DNA of 64,000 bases from Desarmillaria ectypa (Eukaryota > Basidiomycota > Agaricomycetes > Agaricales > Physalacriaceae), in the NCBI GenBank assembly GCA_030407005.1, contig JAUDYN010000005.1:3410001-3474000 (forward strand). The letters are read 5' to 3'. Shown piece after piece: positions 13,282 through 24,830 of the stretch. The position numbers and the translations under genes are program-made. The stretch's first letter is position 1. Each line of letters begins with the position of its first letter. The notes beneath the pieces were generated by a model, which had not been told where the DNA came from, made no database searches, and saw only the letters and a list, made by a program, of their open reading frames with translations.

Positions 13282-16200
13282 CTAATCCTCGTCATCATTG
13301 CCCCCGTGTCTAAATAATGCCAAAAGCTCATCCATACCAAGCCGCATGTTCTTGAGCTTGTCACCACTCAAAGCAGCTCGCGTCAACTCGCGTTTCTTCT
13401 CCTGGAGCTGAAAATATATTAGACCAAGTGAGAAGATATTCCCACCGATACAAGGCATACCTCTAAAATCCTATCCTCCACAGTGTCATCAATTTTGAGC
13501 TTGTAGATATTGACCTTCTTCTTTTGCCCGAACCGATGCGCGCGATCAAACGCTTGGTCCTAGACCAGTCCATTAGTCCAAAGGATGAGTATACCCAAGA
13601 GCTCTAGAGCATACCTCCAGAGCAGGATTCCACCACATGTCCACCAGGATAACATTGTTACAGCATGTCAGATTGAGACCGGTGCTCCCGGCCTTGAACG
13701 AAATCAAGATGACCTTCACCTTTGGATCTGTCTTAATCTTATTCAATGCCGCCTCTCTCTCAACGCTGACCATGCTCCCATCATCTAACAAATACGCATC
13801 AGACTCAGCCTATGAGATAGAAACGAAAGGACCCACATCTTGCATATCGGATACCATTCTGCGACAGGAAAGGCTCTACCAGATCAAGCATGCTGGTGAA
13901 TTGCGAGAAGACGATCGTCTTATCTTCGCCATCACTCTGTCGATCGATATCTTTCAACAGTGAAAGTACCATACGAATTTTCGCAGAGTCCCCACTGAGT
14001 TGCTGTTTCTGCGTGAGCCGTGCACAATCAGTACAATAAGCATCCCAACTACCGGAAGCCGTGTTTGTGGGCGTCAGCCTGTTTCAGAACCGGTTAAACG
14101 TACAAGACAGCCATACTAGAAGGGAGGCACCCACTCATTAGTGCAAACACGACACTTGCGTACAACGTTCAGCTGGCCGAAGGCCGCAGCAAGATCATCA
14201 CCATCAACGCTGTCCTGAATCTGGTTCTCTGTGCTTTTGGCTTGCTTCGGATCGATTGCGTCTGCATCGTTCTTGAAGTCCTTGGATACAAGGACTGGAT
14301 GATTGCATGCTACATTCTATATTTAGCAATCAAGGTCCTTGGTAGGGGTGCGCGGTTTTCTCACCCTGTCTCAGGCGCAACAATAAGAGCAAAACACTGA
14401 TGTAACTCGACGGCTTGTCCATCAATGTTTGAAGTGTTGAGTCCATCTTGACAGCCAGCTCGTCATAGAATACCTGCTCAGCGGGCGAAAATGGGCATGA
14501 AATAATGCTGAGCTCTCGTGGGGGTAACTCGATCAAGACCTTCCCGTTGATGATCTGGTCTTTGCGACGGCGAAGCATCACCGACTTCAGAACAACCTAG
14601 AGCACGCAACATTCATCAAACACAATTCTAGAAACCTGAAAAGAGCCAAGTAACCTGAAGCTTTTTCATCGCGCGCTGAGCTCCCCTGCCATTCTTGACC
14701 GGCTTGGCGATCTGTTCATTAAATGTTTCCCAATCTGAGAACGGCTTGATACGCAGAAACTTGATCAAAGAGAACAACTCCGCAACATCGTTTTGCCTGA
14801 ACCAGTCCAATGTCAACAGGGGTGGAAAAAGAGAACAAAGGTTACGAACATCGGTGTTCCTGTCAAGCACCAGCGTAACTTACCCTGGAGTTCAAAGCAG
14901 GCTTCTGCAGCTTTGGTGGATCTGTTCTTGATGGTATGAGCTTCATCTATAGATGATCCGTTAGAGAGAATGGCCTATATTGAACAAAGGGCTTTGATTG
15001 ATACCGAGAATAATGCGCCACCATTTGACATGGAACAAGGCATCTTTGACCTTCACCGGGCGTTTCGGTTTTTCCTTATATTTGGGCGTTCTTCCAAAAT
15101 GCTCCGCTTCATCGGAGCTTTCCGAGTTATCCTTGCTAGATTTTAACTTCGACTGCTTTGATTCGTCCTTGGCTAGGGGTCTATGGGCAGCAAACTCAGA
15201 CTTGACCACATCGTAAGTCGTCACAATGATTTGATATTTTCGAAGGTCACCAGGATCTAGGAGCACATGCGTCAGGAAGCTGATGAACCCAGTAAGACAA
15301 AAAACAAGGTTGACCAGAAGTACGGCTGCTGCCATGATGCGCTTTGACCTTCAAACTTGTCATCTTCTGAGCCTCTTCCACCCATTGAGGTAGAACAGCA
15401 AGCGGAACAATGACACTGGAGCAGAATCAGTCAAAAGGCCAATTGAGGATGAGGAAAAACGAACAGCGTTCCGGCGGCCCATCCATCCTCGCGATCCTTC
15501 TTGGTTGGTCTTCCCTCAACAATACGAGCAAGGGTTTGCACCGTCTTCCCCAGACTAGACATCATCAGTGAAACACCCGTGATTTCTTGTGAGACAGAAA
15601 TTAACCTACCCCATATCATCCGCAAGAAGACCTCCAAATTGTTTCTTCTTCACATCTTCACGATCTCGCATCCAAGCTCGGGCCAAGACCTGGTGCGGAA
15701 GCAGCGTAATACCCTCTTTGAACCCGTCAACAATAGCGTCTTCCATAGTAATTTTTACGTCTTCGTCATTCATGGCCCCACCCATAAGGTCACGAAGAGC
15801 TTTCTCCGTTTCGGCGCTGTTCAAGTACCCACCATTGTCGAACGGGAGGTCGTCTCTCCGTGTATAATCAAGTTCAGGCACATGCTGGTAAGGCCTTTGC
15901 GATGGACCTGCTGGAGCCCAGTTATTCGAGGGTATGGCAATCGGGTTGCCTCTCAATCCAGCATTTAGGAACTGCCTGTGTGGAAATGCGCCAGGTGGAA
16001 GAGGTCCAGAGTTTGAGGGAATCCGTTGGTGTACGGGAGCCGTGTTCAAAGAATGCTGGTAGACTGGGTTGGAAGTCTGTGTCCTAGGTGGTGGCACATT
16101 GGGCGTCTTGGTCGACTGTGAAGGCGGCCTCTCAACGTTGGTATGTTCCATGAATAACCGAGAAGGAACTTGCTGAGATCGCATTGGAGGCCCGTCATCG

Positions 16201-16500
16201 TTGTCACTGCCGTCGCTACCTTCGTCTTCTTCATCTGAAGAGATTACGATCGTGCTCCGGTATTTGTCTAAGTTCCGCGGAGGCGTCGGTTCGTCGAACT
16301 GGAATCTACTTAGAGCCGTTCACAAAACAACTGAATTTCTTACCACTCTGCTAATGTCAGTAACGGTCGTCGGTACTGATGGTTTGTTGTTCCGGCCTAA
16401 GGGCACTAGGGTGTCAATTTGCTTGATTTTCTCTCGCCTTTACAAACATTAGTACAACCAAAAAGCAAAGGGTAGGGCCATACATTCGTTCCATAGCCAT
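13282..16500 (-). CDS. SNF2-family DNA-dependent ATPase/helicase (Rad5/Rad16/Uls1-like), 841 aa
   Basis: Fourteen exons on the minus strand: 16484-16500, 16344-16437, 15610-16298, 15475-15554, 15315-15415, 15005-15256, 14850-14946, 14655-14796, 14365-14596, 14135-14309, 13837-14078, 13615-13794, 13461-13559 and 13282-13407 (842 codons including stop). After a disordered acidic N-terminus come helicase motif I ([17 protein letters not shown]), motif II (DEAH), LTGTPMQND, the second RecA lobe ([23 protein letters not shown]) and motif VI (AHRFGQKKK). A short CxxC...CxxC knuckle (CRVCTNE...YCTDCARL) sits between the lobes where Rad5/Uls1 proteins carry a RING finger, but I see too few ligands for a full RING. 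It probably remodels chromatin or protein-DNA complexes in the nucleus. The first exon is only 17 nt. Confidence 0.88.
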
Positions 16501-16957
16501 GATGTAGTTCCTGCCGTTCTCGTAGTCTTGAGGGTTGTTGTGAAAGAAAAAGGAAAGTTAGAGTGGTGAGGAGGCGCGTAGTTATATACTCACGTGGCTT
16601 TCCAACATTCACACGCGTCAACACGCGTTTCAATTATTCGACACGGTCTGGACTCTAGACTACAAAAAGAATGCCGACTGAGACGCCGCTTCGACCATAA
16701 CCACAATACGCCCTAACAGCCCGGCTCAGCCTTCATCAAATCTTCCGCATAGCATTATTGTTCTTCCAAAACGTGCGATACAAATGATAAATGAGTACTA
16801 AACTGTTTAAAACAAAAATGTCCACAAATTCCACAAGTCTTTCGCGCACCCAAAAGAAAGAAACACGAAAAGAAAACCAAATTAAGCGCCAAGTCCACTG
16901 TTACTTTAAGTAGTAAAAAGCAGGGAGGTCGTAGTCAAAACGGGGTCAGTTGGGGCA
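16501..16957. other. Spacer between the ArfGAP gene and the SNF2-family gene
   Basis: It holds the promoter and 5' UTR of the SNF2-family gene and the 3' UTR of the ArfGAP gene. The part at 16780-16920 is A-rich. No separate feature is seen. Confidence 0.5.
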
Positions 16958-18474
16958 TTACATCGAGCCCCATTGCCCCTGCATATTGTAGCCGTTATTA
17001 TTATTTGTATAAGTGGGTTGCGCCCACGCTCCACCGCCCATCGGAGGCGGTCCAGCAGCATACGTTTGCTGCTGTTGTTGTTGAGGCATGAACGAAATAC
17101 CCGGGGAAGGTGTCAACTGCGGCGTTGTCGACATGAGCTGAGGCGTGTTTGACATAAGTTGAGGTGTGGTCGATATAACCATGGGAAACGACGGCGAGGA
17201 CTGACCCTGCTGCTGCGGGGTGGGTGCAAATACCTGTATAGCAGGCGATTGCATCGGGGGCTGATTCGGGAAGTATTGTTGCTGCTGGGGGGCGAAAGTC
17301 TGCTGAGGGAAGGGAGGGAAGGGATTGTTAGCCGACAGTTGTGGAGTAAAGGATTGTTGAGGGAACGGGTTAGTGTATTGAGGTTGTTGCTGGAAGGGAT
17401 TCAATCCCATCCCCATGCCTGTTCCCATAGTAGGCTGGAACCCATTCGTGTAAGGCCCGGTCATCTGTGTATTGAGAGTGGGTAGAGAAGCCGATGTCGC
17501 AAATGATGATATCTGTTGCGGTGGAGCTTGATATTGGAGCGGTAACGATGAGCTCATAGAGGGTTTCTGTAGCGAAATGAGATCCGCCCATACCCCGTTC
17601 TGAGGCTGCTGTTGCTGTTGTGGTTGAGTTATAGGTTGTGTTTGCGCTGCAGTGAAGATCATAGGCTGAGAAACAGACCGGGATTGCTGGGGGAGGGCAG
17701 CGGTAGACGGCCGGCTGACGTTCGTCGGCGTCGTCTGCTTCTCCAGCGGCGTCGTCTGTGGACGCGGTGAAATGGAGCGTGCAGAACGCGATGGACCGAG
17801 CTTAGAAGCGACAAGAGCAGACTTGTCCAAGAAACGTTTATATTCGTACTTTGCTGAAATGGAGTCAGTCTTGCATTTGTTTGGAAACCCGAATACACAC
17901 GCACATCGGATGTACTGCTCAAGTTCGCTGTCCCTCTCTGGGTCCATCAGACTGGGAGGTGGTGGGTGGCGTATCTCATTAGGATTATAAATCGCATTTG
18001 ACTTGACGTTGCCCATGTTTTTCATGTTCTGAAACGATAGTAAATTTGTGAATACTCGAAGAAGCAAAGCAACGTACCTCAACCTGCTCCTTCGTCCACG
18101 AGTCCATCGTCAAGCTCTTACTGTCACATCGTCAATCAGAGGCCAGTCATGCCAAGTGCCACTCGACATACACTTTCGTAATATGAGTGCCGATCTTCCG
18201 GTGAATGCTCGCACAATTCATGCTGGCCGCTTGTCATCAGCATAATTTCCACAATGAGACGCAATACAACGTACCAGAGGAAGATGCCCAGATTGTGTGA
18301 TGCCCATCGAGGATTGCGAACCTTGCAGTCAGCACAGATGTCTTTTACGATTTCGAATGCCTGTCAGTGGTCCTGAGTGTGGTCTCCTGTAGAACGGAGC
18401 TCACCATTTCCGGGAAGCAGAGCCAGCTTCTCAACAAGCTTCTGGCTGCGTTCACTAGCAATTCTCGAAGTCAT
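16958..18474 (-). CDS. ArfGAP-domain protein (SMAP/Age2/Gts1-like), 416 aa
   Basis: Exons on the minus strand are 18405-18474, 18275-18341, 18172-18222, 18078-18120, 17905-18028 and 16958-17853 (417 codons with stop). The N-terminal ArfGAP domain has the C4 zinc finger CADC-X16-CMNC, the WASHNLGIFLC block, and the HRKIGTHITKVKSL segment that carries the catalytic arginine finger. NVKSNAIYNPNE and ELEQYIRSKYEYKRF complete the domain. The remainder is Gln/Pro/Asn-rich and disordered, a typical binding tail in fungal Age2/Gts1 proteins. The protein would stimulate GTP hydrolysis on Arf1 during vesicle formation at the trans-Golgi or endosomes. The exact yeast counterpart cannot be settled from sequence alone. 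Confidence 0.9.
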
Positions 18475-18623
18475 CGTAGCAGAGAATCGCGAAGAAAGAG
18501 AAGTACAAAGGTGAAGCTAGGCCAGGGCCAGAAACAGAGACAAATCAGGGGGTAGGGTAATCTCGGCCCGAAACTTAAAATAAATAAGTAAATAATAATA
18601 ATCTCTCCTGGCTTCCTACCATC

Positions 18624-19214
18624 ATGGATTCTAGGCAGGCAGTAATTGTGCAGCAGTTCCTCGAATATCCCTTCGATGACGACCAGACCTACCAAGTACG
18701 CCAGTACTGTCTATGAAATGCGCGACTAACCATTTACAAGCAAGGCTTAGCTGGCATTCTCGCCACCAATCCTTCCGATGCCGTCTTGCTTAATACCCAA
18801 GTATTCTACTTTAATCGGTACAGCATATCTACTATCAATAATCTATAACAAAAACCTGACCTGAAACAAGGTTAACAGGAAGCTCTATTACTGTGGCCGA
18901 TGTCCTGGCACATCATGAACAGTCCACCTCGGTATCCGAGTCGGCGCCGCCTTCGCATGCTACTGTGAGCGACTCGGAGGAGCCCAAGATCCTCACATTT
19001 GCGCAGCTCCAAGAACTCATAGAGGCTGGAAAGCTGGATGAGATACCCAATAACAAGACCATCTCTGGGGAGCTAAACGTGCGTATTTGTCTGCCAGGCC
19101 GACTGAGATGCTAACCCGCATTTTTAGAGCGCTCCTCCTAGTCAATCTGCGACATCGGTCCGACGGAAACCATGGGAGACCAGTAATAATTCATCCAATA
19201 TCATGGAGCCCTGA
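18624..19214 (+). CDS. PEX39-like protein with C-terminal KPWE motif, 147 aa
   Basis: Exons are 18624-18695, 18741-18817, 18871-19078 and 19128-19214 (148 codons with stop). The central segment (ILTFAQLQELIEAGKLDEIP, then ELN, APPSQS) followed by RRKPWE near the C-terminus matches the family of yeast Yjr012c/Pex39 and human PEX39. In that family a conserved LxxLIxxGKxxxIP region and a [R/K]PWE motif support import of PTS2 cargo through Pex7 and Pex13. The N-terminal region (MDSRQAVIVQQFLEYPFDDD) has no known motif. The identification rests on my recall of the motif order and should be checked by profile search. It is divergent from the ArfGAP gene, with 149 bp between start codons. Confidence 0.65.
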
Positions 19215-19712
19215 ATCACATACCTCGAGAGTTGTACAATAGTGTATATGTCCTCAATTCAGCCAATCTTTGAAATGCCAGCTTCGCATTGAACATCGCA
19301 CAAGTTCCCGGAAACTACAGTAAAAAGGCATCATCTCCTCCGCCACAATCGCCAACAACCCAACCAAATCGTCCAACTGAAACATGCAACAAAACCGGCG
19401 GCCACAAGAGTACGAAATAATAGTTGTCGTAGGTAGTAACGTATAGAAGATCATTGAGAGGCCGATGAAACTGGGGTAAGTATACGAGCGAGCCACAGTA
19501 GGGGAGGGGAATAATATACAGAGGCCGAAAGCAGAGGCAAGGCGGAATGTGGCAATGATGAATAAGAATGGGCGAATGAGTTATCCGACTCAGTTTGGTC
19601 GATAATATATCACAAAGGAACGCCCTTGCGGCCGCGAAAGTGATGCAGTATTTGAACTGAATGATTGGTTGGGCATCTCCCCCCTCTACAACCTCCGTCC
19701 CCATTTTCGAAC
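19215..19712. other. 3' intergenic region between convergent genes
   Basis: The region lies between the stop codons of the PEX39-like gene (plus) and dhh1 (minus). Overlapping short frames on the minus strand show no domain. It is expected to hold the two 3' UTRs and polyadenylation sites. Confidence 0.5.
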
Positions 19713-21239
19713 TCATCGTCCACCCTGATACACTGGCCTCGTCTGCTGCTGCGTCTGTGCAATGGCTGTACCATTCTGCTTCGCCTGCTGCTTGTTGTTC
19801 TCCTCAGCAGCAACTGGCGCAACATACAATCCTCTGTCAATAGTCTGCGGGATGGGCTGAATCTCAGTGCCCAGTTCCTGCTCGATCCTATACAAGTTGA
19901 ACCTATCCTCATAGGTCACCAAATTAATGGCCAGACCCAAATGCCCAAATCGCCCAGAACGACCGATACGATGGAGGTACGTCTCGGAGTTCTTTGGAAA
20001 ATCGAAGTTAATGACGACGTTGACAGCTTGAATATCAATACCGCGCGTAAGGAGGTCAGAACAGACTAGGTTGCGGCAGACGCCATTGCGGAAGTCATGA
20101 AAGACGCGGTTACGATGCGATTGGAGCATTTTGGCGTGTGAGTAGAAGCAGGAGTAGCCTAGGTCGGTGACTTTCTTCGCGAGCAATTCGACGCGGTTAG
20201 TGGAGTTGCAAAAGATAATTGACTGATTGATTTGAAGCTAAGACGGCATCAGCTGGGATCACGGCAGTCAGATATTTGCGACGCACCTTGGAGAAGAGGG
20301 TGTTCAAGCAATGAACCTTCTGTCGCTCCTCGACATAGGCATAGTACTGCGTGACACCGCGAAGAGTAAGTTCGTCCATGAGGTTGATCTCGTAGGGGGT
20401 TCGCATGTGTTTGTCCTGAAAGACGCATTCAGCCACGAAGACACGGCCAGCGGCAGGACACACCTTGAAATCCTTCACGATCATTGGGAAAGTTGCGCTA
20501 AACAGCATTACTTGACGTTCTTCAGGCAGGTATGACAACAGCTGCTCCATAACGGGCGAGAATTCAGGGGAAAGCAGCTTATCAGCCTCGTCCATCACAA
20601 AGACAGGACATTCGCTCAAGTCTGCCACGTTCTTGCCTGCAAGATCCAAGATACGACCGGGGGTACCAACGAGAACGTGCACGGCCTCGGATAATCGCAT
20701 GATATCGTCCTTCAAGGTGGTCCCTCCCGTAGTCACCATTACGTTCACGCCCATGTGTTTGCCCAGGTGTTTGCACACCTGCGAAGTCTGCAGCGCCAGC
20801 TCTCGTGTCGGAACGAGAAGCAGGGCTTGGATCTTAGGCTTGGAAATATCGACTTGTTGTAGTGAGGGAATAACAAAGGCGGCTGTTTTACCCGTGCCGT
20901 TCTTTGCTCGAGCAAGGATGTCACGCTTGGTGAGAGCGATAGGAATAGCTTCCTCTTGGATGGGTGAGGGCCTCTCGAAACCGGTTTCGAAAATGCCCAT
21001 GAGGAGTTCTCGACGAAGGAACATGTCTTCAAATTCGAGGCCCTTTGTAGCGGTAACATCTTCGGTTTGAGGGCGTATGTCTTTTGGTGGTGGGCGGAGA
21101 CCGCTTTTCCACGATTCATTGTTGTTGGATGAGCTGAAAGGGGGAAAAAAGCAGCAGTCAACCATTTTTTTTGCACCAACATGGTAATGAAAAAAATGGG
21201 CACTCACGAGGCTGCTACAGCATTCGATGCTTGCGACAT
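19713..21239 (-). CDS. dhh1: DEAD-box RNA helicase Dhh1/DDX6, 451 aa
   Basis: Exons on the minus strand are 21208-21239, 20464-21133, 20287-20415 and 19713-20237 (452 codons with stop). All motifs are present in order: Q motif (FERPSPIQ), I (AKNGTGKT), Ia (PTRELALQ), Ib (TPGR), II (DEAD), III (SAT), V (RGIDIQAVN) and VI ([10 protein letters not shown]). The segments [18 protein letters not shown] and [20 protein letters not shown] are diagnostic of the Dhh1/DDX6 subfamily, which activates decapping and represses translation in P-bodies. The tail is short and Gln-rich. The second intron (20416-20463) is 48 nt and lacks an in-frame stop, so retention would add 16 residues. It is divergent from sdh5, with about 290 bp between starts. 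Confidence 0.95.
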
Positions 21240-21533
21240 GGCTATGAATCGAAAATATGTTCAAAGTTGAGGTTGATTGATACAAGCTTCAATATGGGGT
21301 GAGTTGCTAGGTGCTGCGAACGACCGTCGATTTTCAGGCAAGGTCGCTGTCAAAATCAACAAGGAAACGCACAAAAAGATCCTTTGCTGTAATTTGCCAA
21401 AGAGAAATAGAGGCGAAATGGAGACGAAAGACGGTATCTCGCCTAGAGGAGCAGTGGCTGTTGAGTGGAGGTGGTGGTGGTTGGAAGAAGAGATGGTCAG
21501 GATCACGCGAACGCTCTTCAGCCTTTTACCATC

Positions 21534-22039
21534 ATGTTCGCTAGGTGCCTTGCCTCCAGAACCACGACGTCTCGCCTTTTCTCAATGACAGCGCGTCATC
21601 AAGCAGATCCGTGGCCGTTGCCTCACACTCCAGAGCATCTCGCATCAACGACCACTCCTGCGGACCTGCCGGCCCCAACACCCATGCCACGCCTAAATGA
21701 ATCTATTGACACTCTTCGCGCCCGTTTGGTCTATCAGTCACGCAAGCGAGGGACCCTCGAAAGCGACCTCTTGTTGAGTACCTTTGCTAGAGACCACCTT
21801 GCTGCAATGACAGAGGCGGAGCTGAAAGAGTACGACAAGGCATGGTACTATACTTGTTGACTGGGCGACCTTGATTAACTGGTCTACAGATTCTGGATGA
21901 ACCAGACTGGGATATATATTACTGGGCTACAGAGAACAGGAGTCCGCCAGAGCGTTGGGCCAACTCTGCAATTCTGGAAAAGCTCAAGGTACATGCACGG
22001 AATGAGGGTAAGGTCGTCAGACGGATGCCACCGCTCTGA
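21534..22039 (+). CDS. sdh5: Succinate dehydrogenase assembly factor 2 (Sdh5/SDHAF2), 151 aa, mitochondrial
   Basis: Exons are 21534-21839 and 21890-22039 (152 codons with stop). The N-terminus ([18 protein letters not shown]) is a basic, Ser/Arg-rich mitochondrial presequence. The mature part has the family signature [20 protein letters not shown], then EAELKEYDK and [12 protein letters not shown]. Sdh5 binds the flavoprotein Sdh1 and promotes covalent FAD attachment in the matrix. Conservation across the junction ([11 protein letters not shown]) forces the intron to be AAG|GCATGG...CTACAG, a GC-AG intron. Using the nearby GT instead would create a stop at once. Confidence 0.93.
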
Positions 22040-22696
22040 CATTTACGAGATAGCGTATGTCCTGTACCTGTCTGACTCGACCATATGCTTACACTTTACA
22101 TAGCGACTCGCTTCCGGTATATTACGACGTGGACGTGTGTAGTACACTCCGAATTATATCAGGAGTTTGCCATCCCTGCACCGTCAACTCAATCGTAGAT
22201 CTTACCATTCTTCATCAGGGAAAGCGTTCACTGACAGGCAAATAATTATGTGACGTTTTGTGGAGATGCCCCAGGCTTTATCCCGACAACGACGTAGGTC
22301 TGCCACCAACAGTAACCAGGCATTTACGAGGTGTTCATTTCTTCGGATTCCATACATGACAGATTCCCAGGCGAATGTCTCGCCATTTTACCGTCTAGAC
22401 TACAATGTCATGTCCAGGCCTCTAAATCCCCAGATTTCTGATCAGGCTTGCGGCACCGTCGACACGAATTTTATCATTTCTTAACTTTGAGTATCTTTCA
22501 TAGGTACTCTATCCCCGTTACGTATTTTTTCTTCGCTGAAGCTGCCCGTGGTATACACCTTACTATCATCTGTTCCTAACATCGTCGTTCGGTAGCGTAG
22601 TGGATGATCTTAAGATGCCACGACCAGAAACAGCTGAATTTTTTCCTCTTCGGATTAACGGGCCGAAGCGCCGATAGAGGCTTGCTATAAGCTATC
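22040..22696. other. Spacer with no supported gene
   Basis: About 650 bp between sdh5 and the F-box-like gene. Frames are short and give no domain. It presumably holds the sdh5 3' UTR and the next promoter. Confidence 0.5.
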
Positions 22697-23663
22697 ATGG
22701 CCGTTTCCCTTCCTGTTGAAGTTCTTACTGAAATCCTTACTTATGCGCTTGCCGTTCATCCTACTCCCGCAGATATTCTGTGTGTACAGCCGCTTTTTAG
22801 ATACGTTGGACTCCAAATACTCCACCAACATCTCTGCTTTCGCTCTTCCCTCCAACTGCAGCGATTTATAAGCTATCTTCATACATCGTCGCTTGCTTGT
22901 GCCCCTCTAACTCTCACTCTCGATATCGCAGGCGGCGCGTCGGAATATGTGTTCCCTACTCTGGACTCAGTCTTTACGCGGCTATCTCTCGATGCTGCTT
23001 GTCGGAAGGATCCCCAAGGCCGTGTGATGCTCAATGGGTTGCATTTGATATTACATTCCCACATGCGCGATGAGAATCTGCATATGGTATATGTAGCCCT
23101 GAGCAAGACGAAGTGCGTTCTTTCCTCCCTACCGCGCCGCGTCTTTCAAGCTCATTTGTACAGCCCTACGAAATTTATCTGGACAGGTCCCGACCCGCCT
23201 CATCATTTTTCTACTGCTGTATGTTCATCTGTGTTTAGTCTTCTGACGGCTTACCTCTAAATCATGATGAATACAGATTGTTCCAAGAGCTGTATCACAT
23301 CTCTTCAGAGCGTTATCGACATATACCAACCTGCTCTACCTCAAATTAACGAATATCACTTTTTTCTATTCGGAACCCCTAGTCTTCCCGAACATACCTT
23401 CTTTGCAGTCTTTTTACCTAGGCCAAGCTACTTTTCTTCCGGCCGCTACAGTTGCGGCCTATCTTTCGCTTAGTTCAAGTGCACTTGAAAGTGTGCACCT
23501 GGTAGATGTTTATTCCGAGAGCATATGGGGGCTGCGTCTTCGCAAGAACGACATATTAGCCATTCTCGCTGAGGATAAAAGGGATATTGCCGCTACAGTC
23601 CTTTCAGTTGATGCCAAGACGGAGAGAATTGTGGGTGGGGATCGAGTTGATTTTTCTCTCTAA
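22697..23663 (+). CDS. F-box-like hypothetical protein, 285 aa
   Basis: Exons are 22697-23112, 23164-23218 and 23277-23663 (286 codons with stop), with frame kept across both introns. The protein opens with MAVSLPVEVLTEILTYAL, a degenerate F-box helix of the type abundant in agaric genomes. The rest is a leucine-rich series of short strand-helix segments (LYLKLTNITFFYSEP, LESVHLVDVYSESIWGLRL) that resembles divergent leucine-rich repeats. A role as a substrate adaptor for SCF ubiquitin ligase is inferred from the N-terminus only. Confidence 0.7.
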
Positions 23664-24787
23664 TAAACTCTGACTGAATGTGAGCCATGTATTTTTGCGT
23701 GCATTTTGTGAATCTGATGGGGATCAGAATTGACGGCCTCACACTATTACCCTCGTTCTGGACGCCAGTCAGGTGTCCTCTGTGTCGACGGTAAATATCA
23801 CAAATTCTTCACATCCATATCATTGCACATAGCGATGGAATAGCCACCAACAAGAGTACCTCAAAACGGACAGCGGTCACTGAGGACACTATTCTTACAG
23901 CACCAACACCCAAATGCTCTCCACCGGAGTTACTGACGAAAGCATTGACCCTGTCCTCGAATACGTCTACCTTAATGATGAAATCCCTGGTTGCCTGTTC
24001 CCGTAAGCGACTATTATTTCCGAGCGGTTTTATTCAATGATTTTGTATCATACAGTTGGGGATCTATGTGTATTGGCTTTAAGGCAAGCTACACACACCT
24101 TTACAGCAACGCTTATCGAGATCAGCGGTGTGTCAAATGATGGGATCGGTCTGTCGGATATTTCCCTTGAGAAAGAACTACTACTCTGTGGCCTCGTACA
24201 ACATTGGTGTGCTATATTTATCTTAATCGAACTAATTTTCGCTCAATAATACGTATACGAAAGACTGGATACTTAAGGTGGCGTCACAATATGAAAATGT
24301 TACTTCCTCGCTCTAGCCGTTTAGCTGTTCTTTCTTTCCACAGCGAGTATTCGTAACTCAGAACTCCCATATGATGGTTATAACGGCACTTGCCGGTGTA
24401 CTATATTCAAGCTCAATCCGCTCAACGCCGACTGATGATCACCGCTATAGGCTAATCCATAACCTTCAACAACTGTTATATGCCACTGTCGGCCAAAGAC
24501 ACTTCTCTTTTCACTTTCGAACGATTATATCCTCCTCATTGGCTCCCGCAAGCCAACGACTTGACAAAGAAGCTATGACCGCGACGACCGGCTAAAAATT
24601 TGATTCACAACTGGTGCTTGGCATGATTCAAGTGCGAGGTGGCCTACTTTTACTAAATCTGATTGGTAACCGAAGGTTTGGTACTTGTCTATCTTCATCG
24701 CACTCTTCTAACTCCCAATCTATTGTTTGCTCCCGGCATGATGAAATTCAAAACCATAAGTGATCATGGGTGTCAAAGACTCTCATT
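23664..24787. other. Spacer with no supported gene
   Basis: About 1.1 kb with short frames only (for example 24037-24249 and 24371-24595). None shows a family signature or convincing splicing. Confidence 0.45.
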
Positions 24788-24796
24788 TATATATAA
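24788..24796 (+). promoter_or_regulatory. TATA-like box of the adenylate-forming reductase gene
   Basis: TATATATAA lies 35-43 bases before the ATG at 24831. This is close for a TATA box and implies a very short 5' UTR. It is an inference from position only. Confidence 0.35.
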
Positions 24797-24830
24797 CGGC
24801 AGACTTGCATCTTTGTTCTTTCATCTACTC

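Noticed and set aside
21834..21905. Frameshift in sdh5
   Set aside because: A GC-AG intron restores the conserved [11 protein letters not shown] junction and a full-length frame, so the gene is intact.
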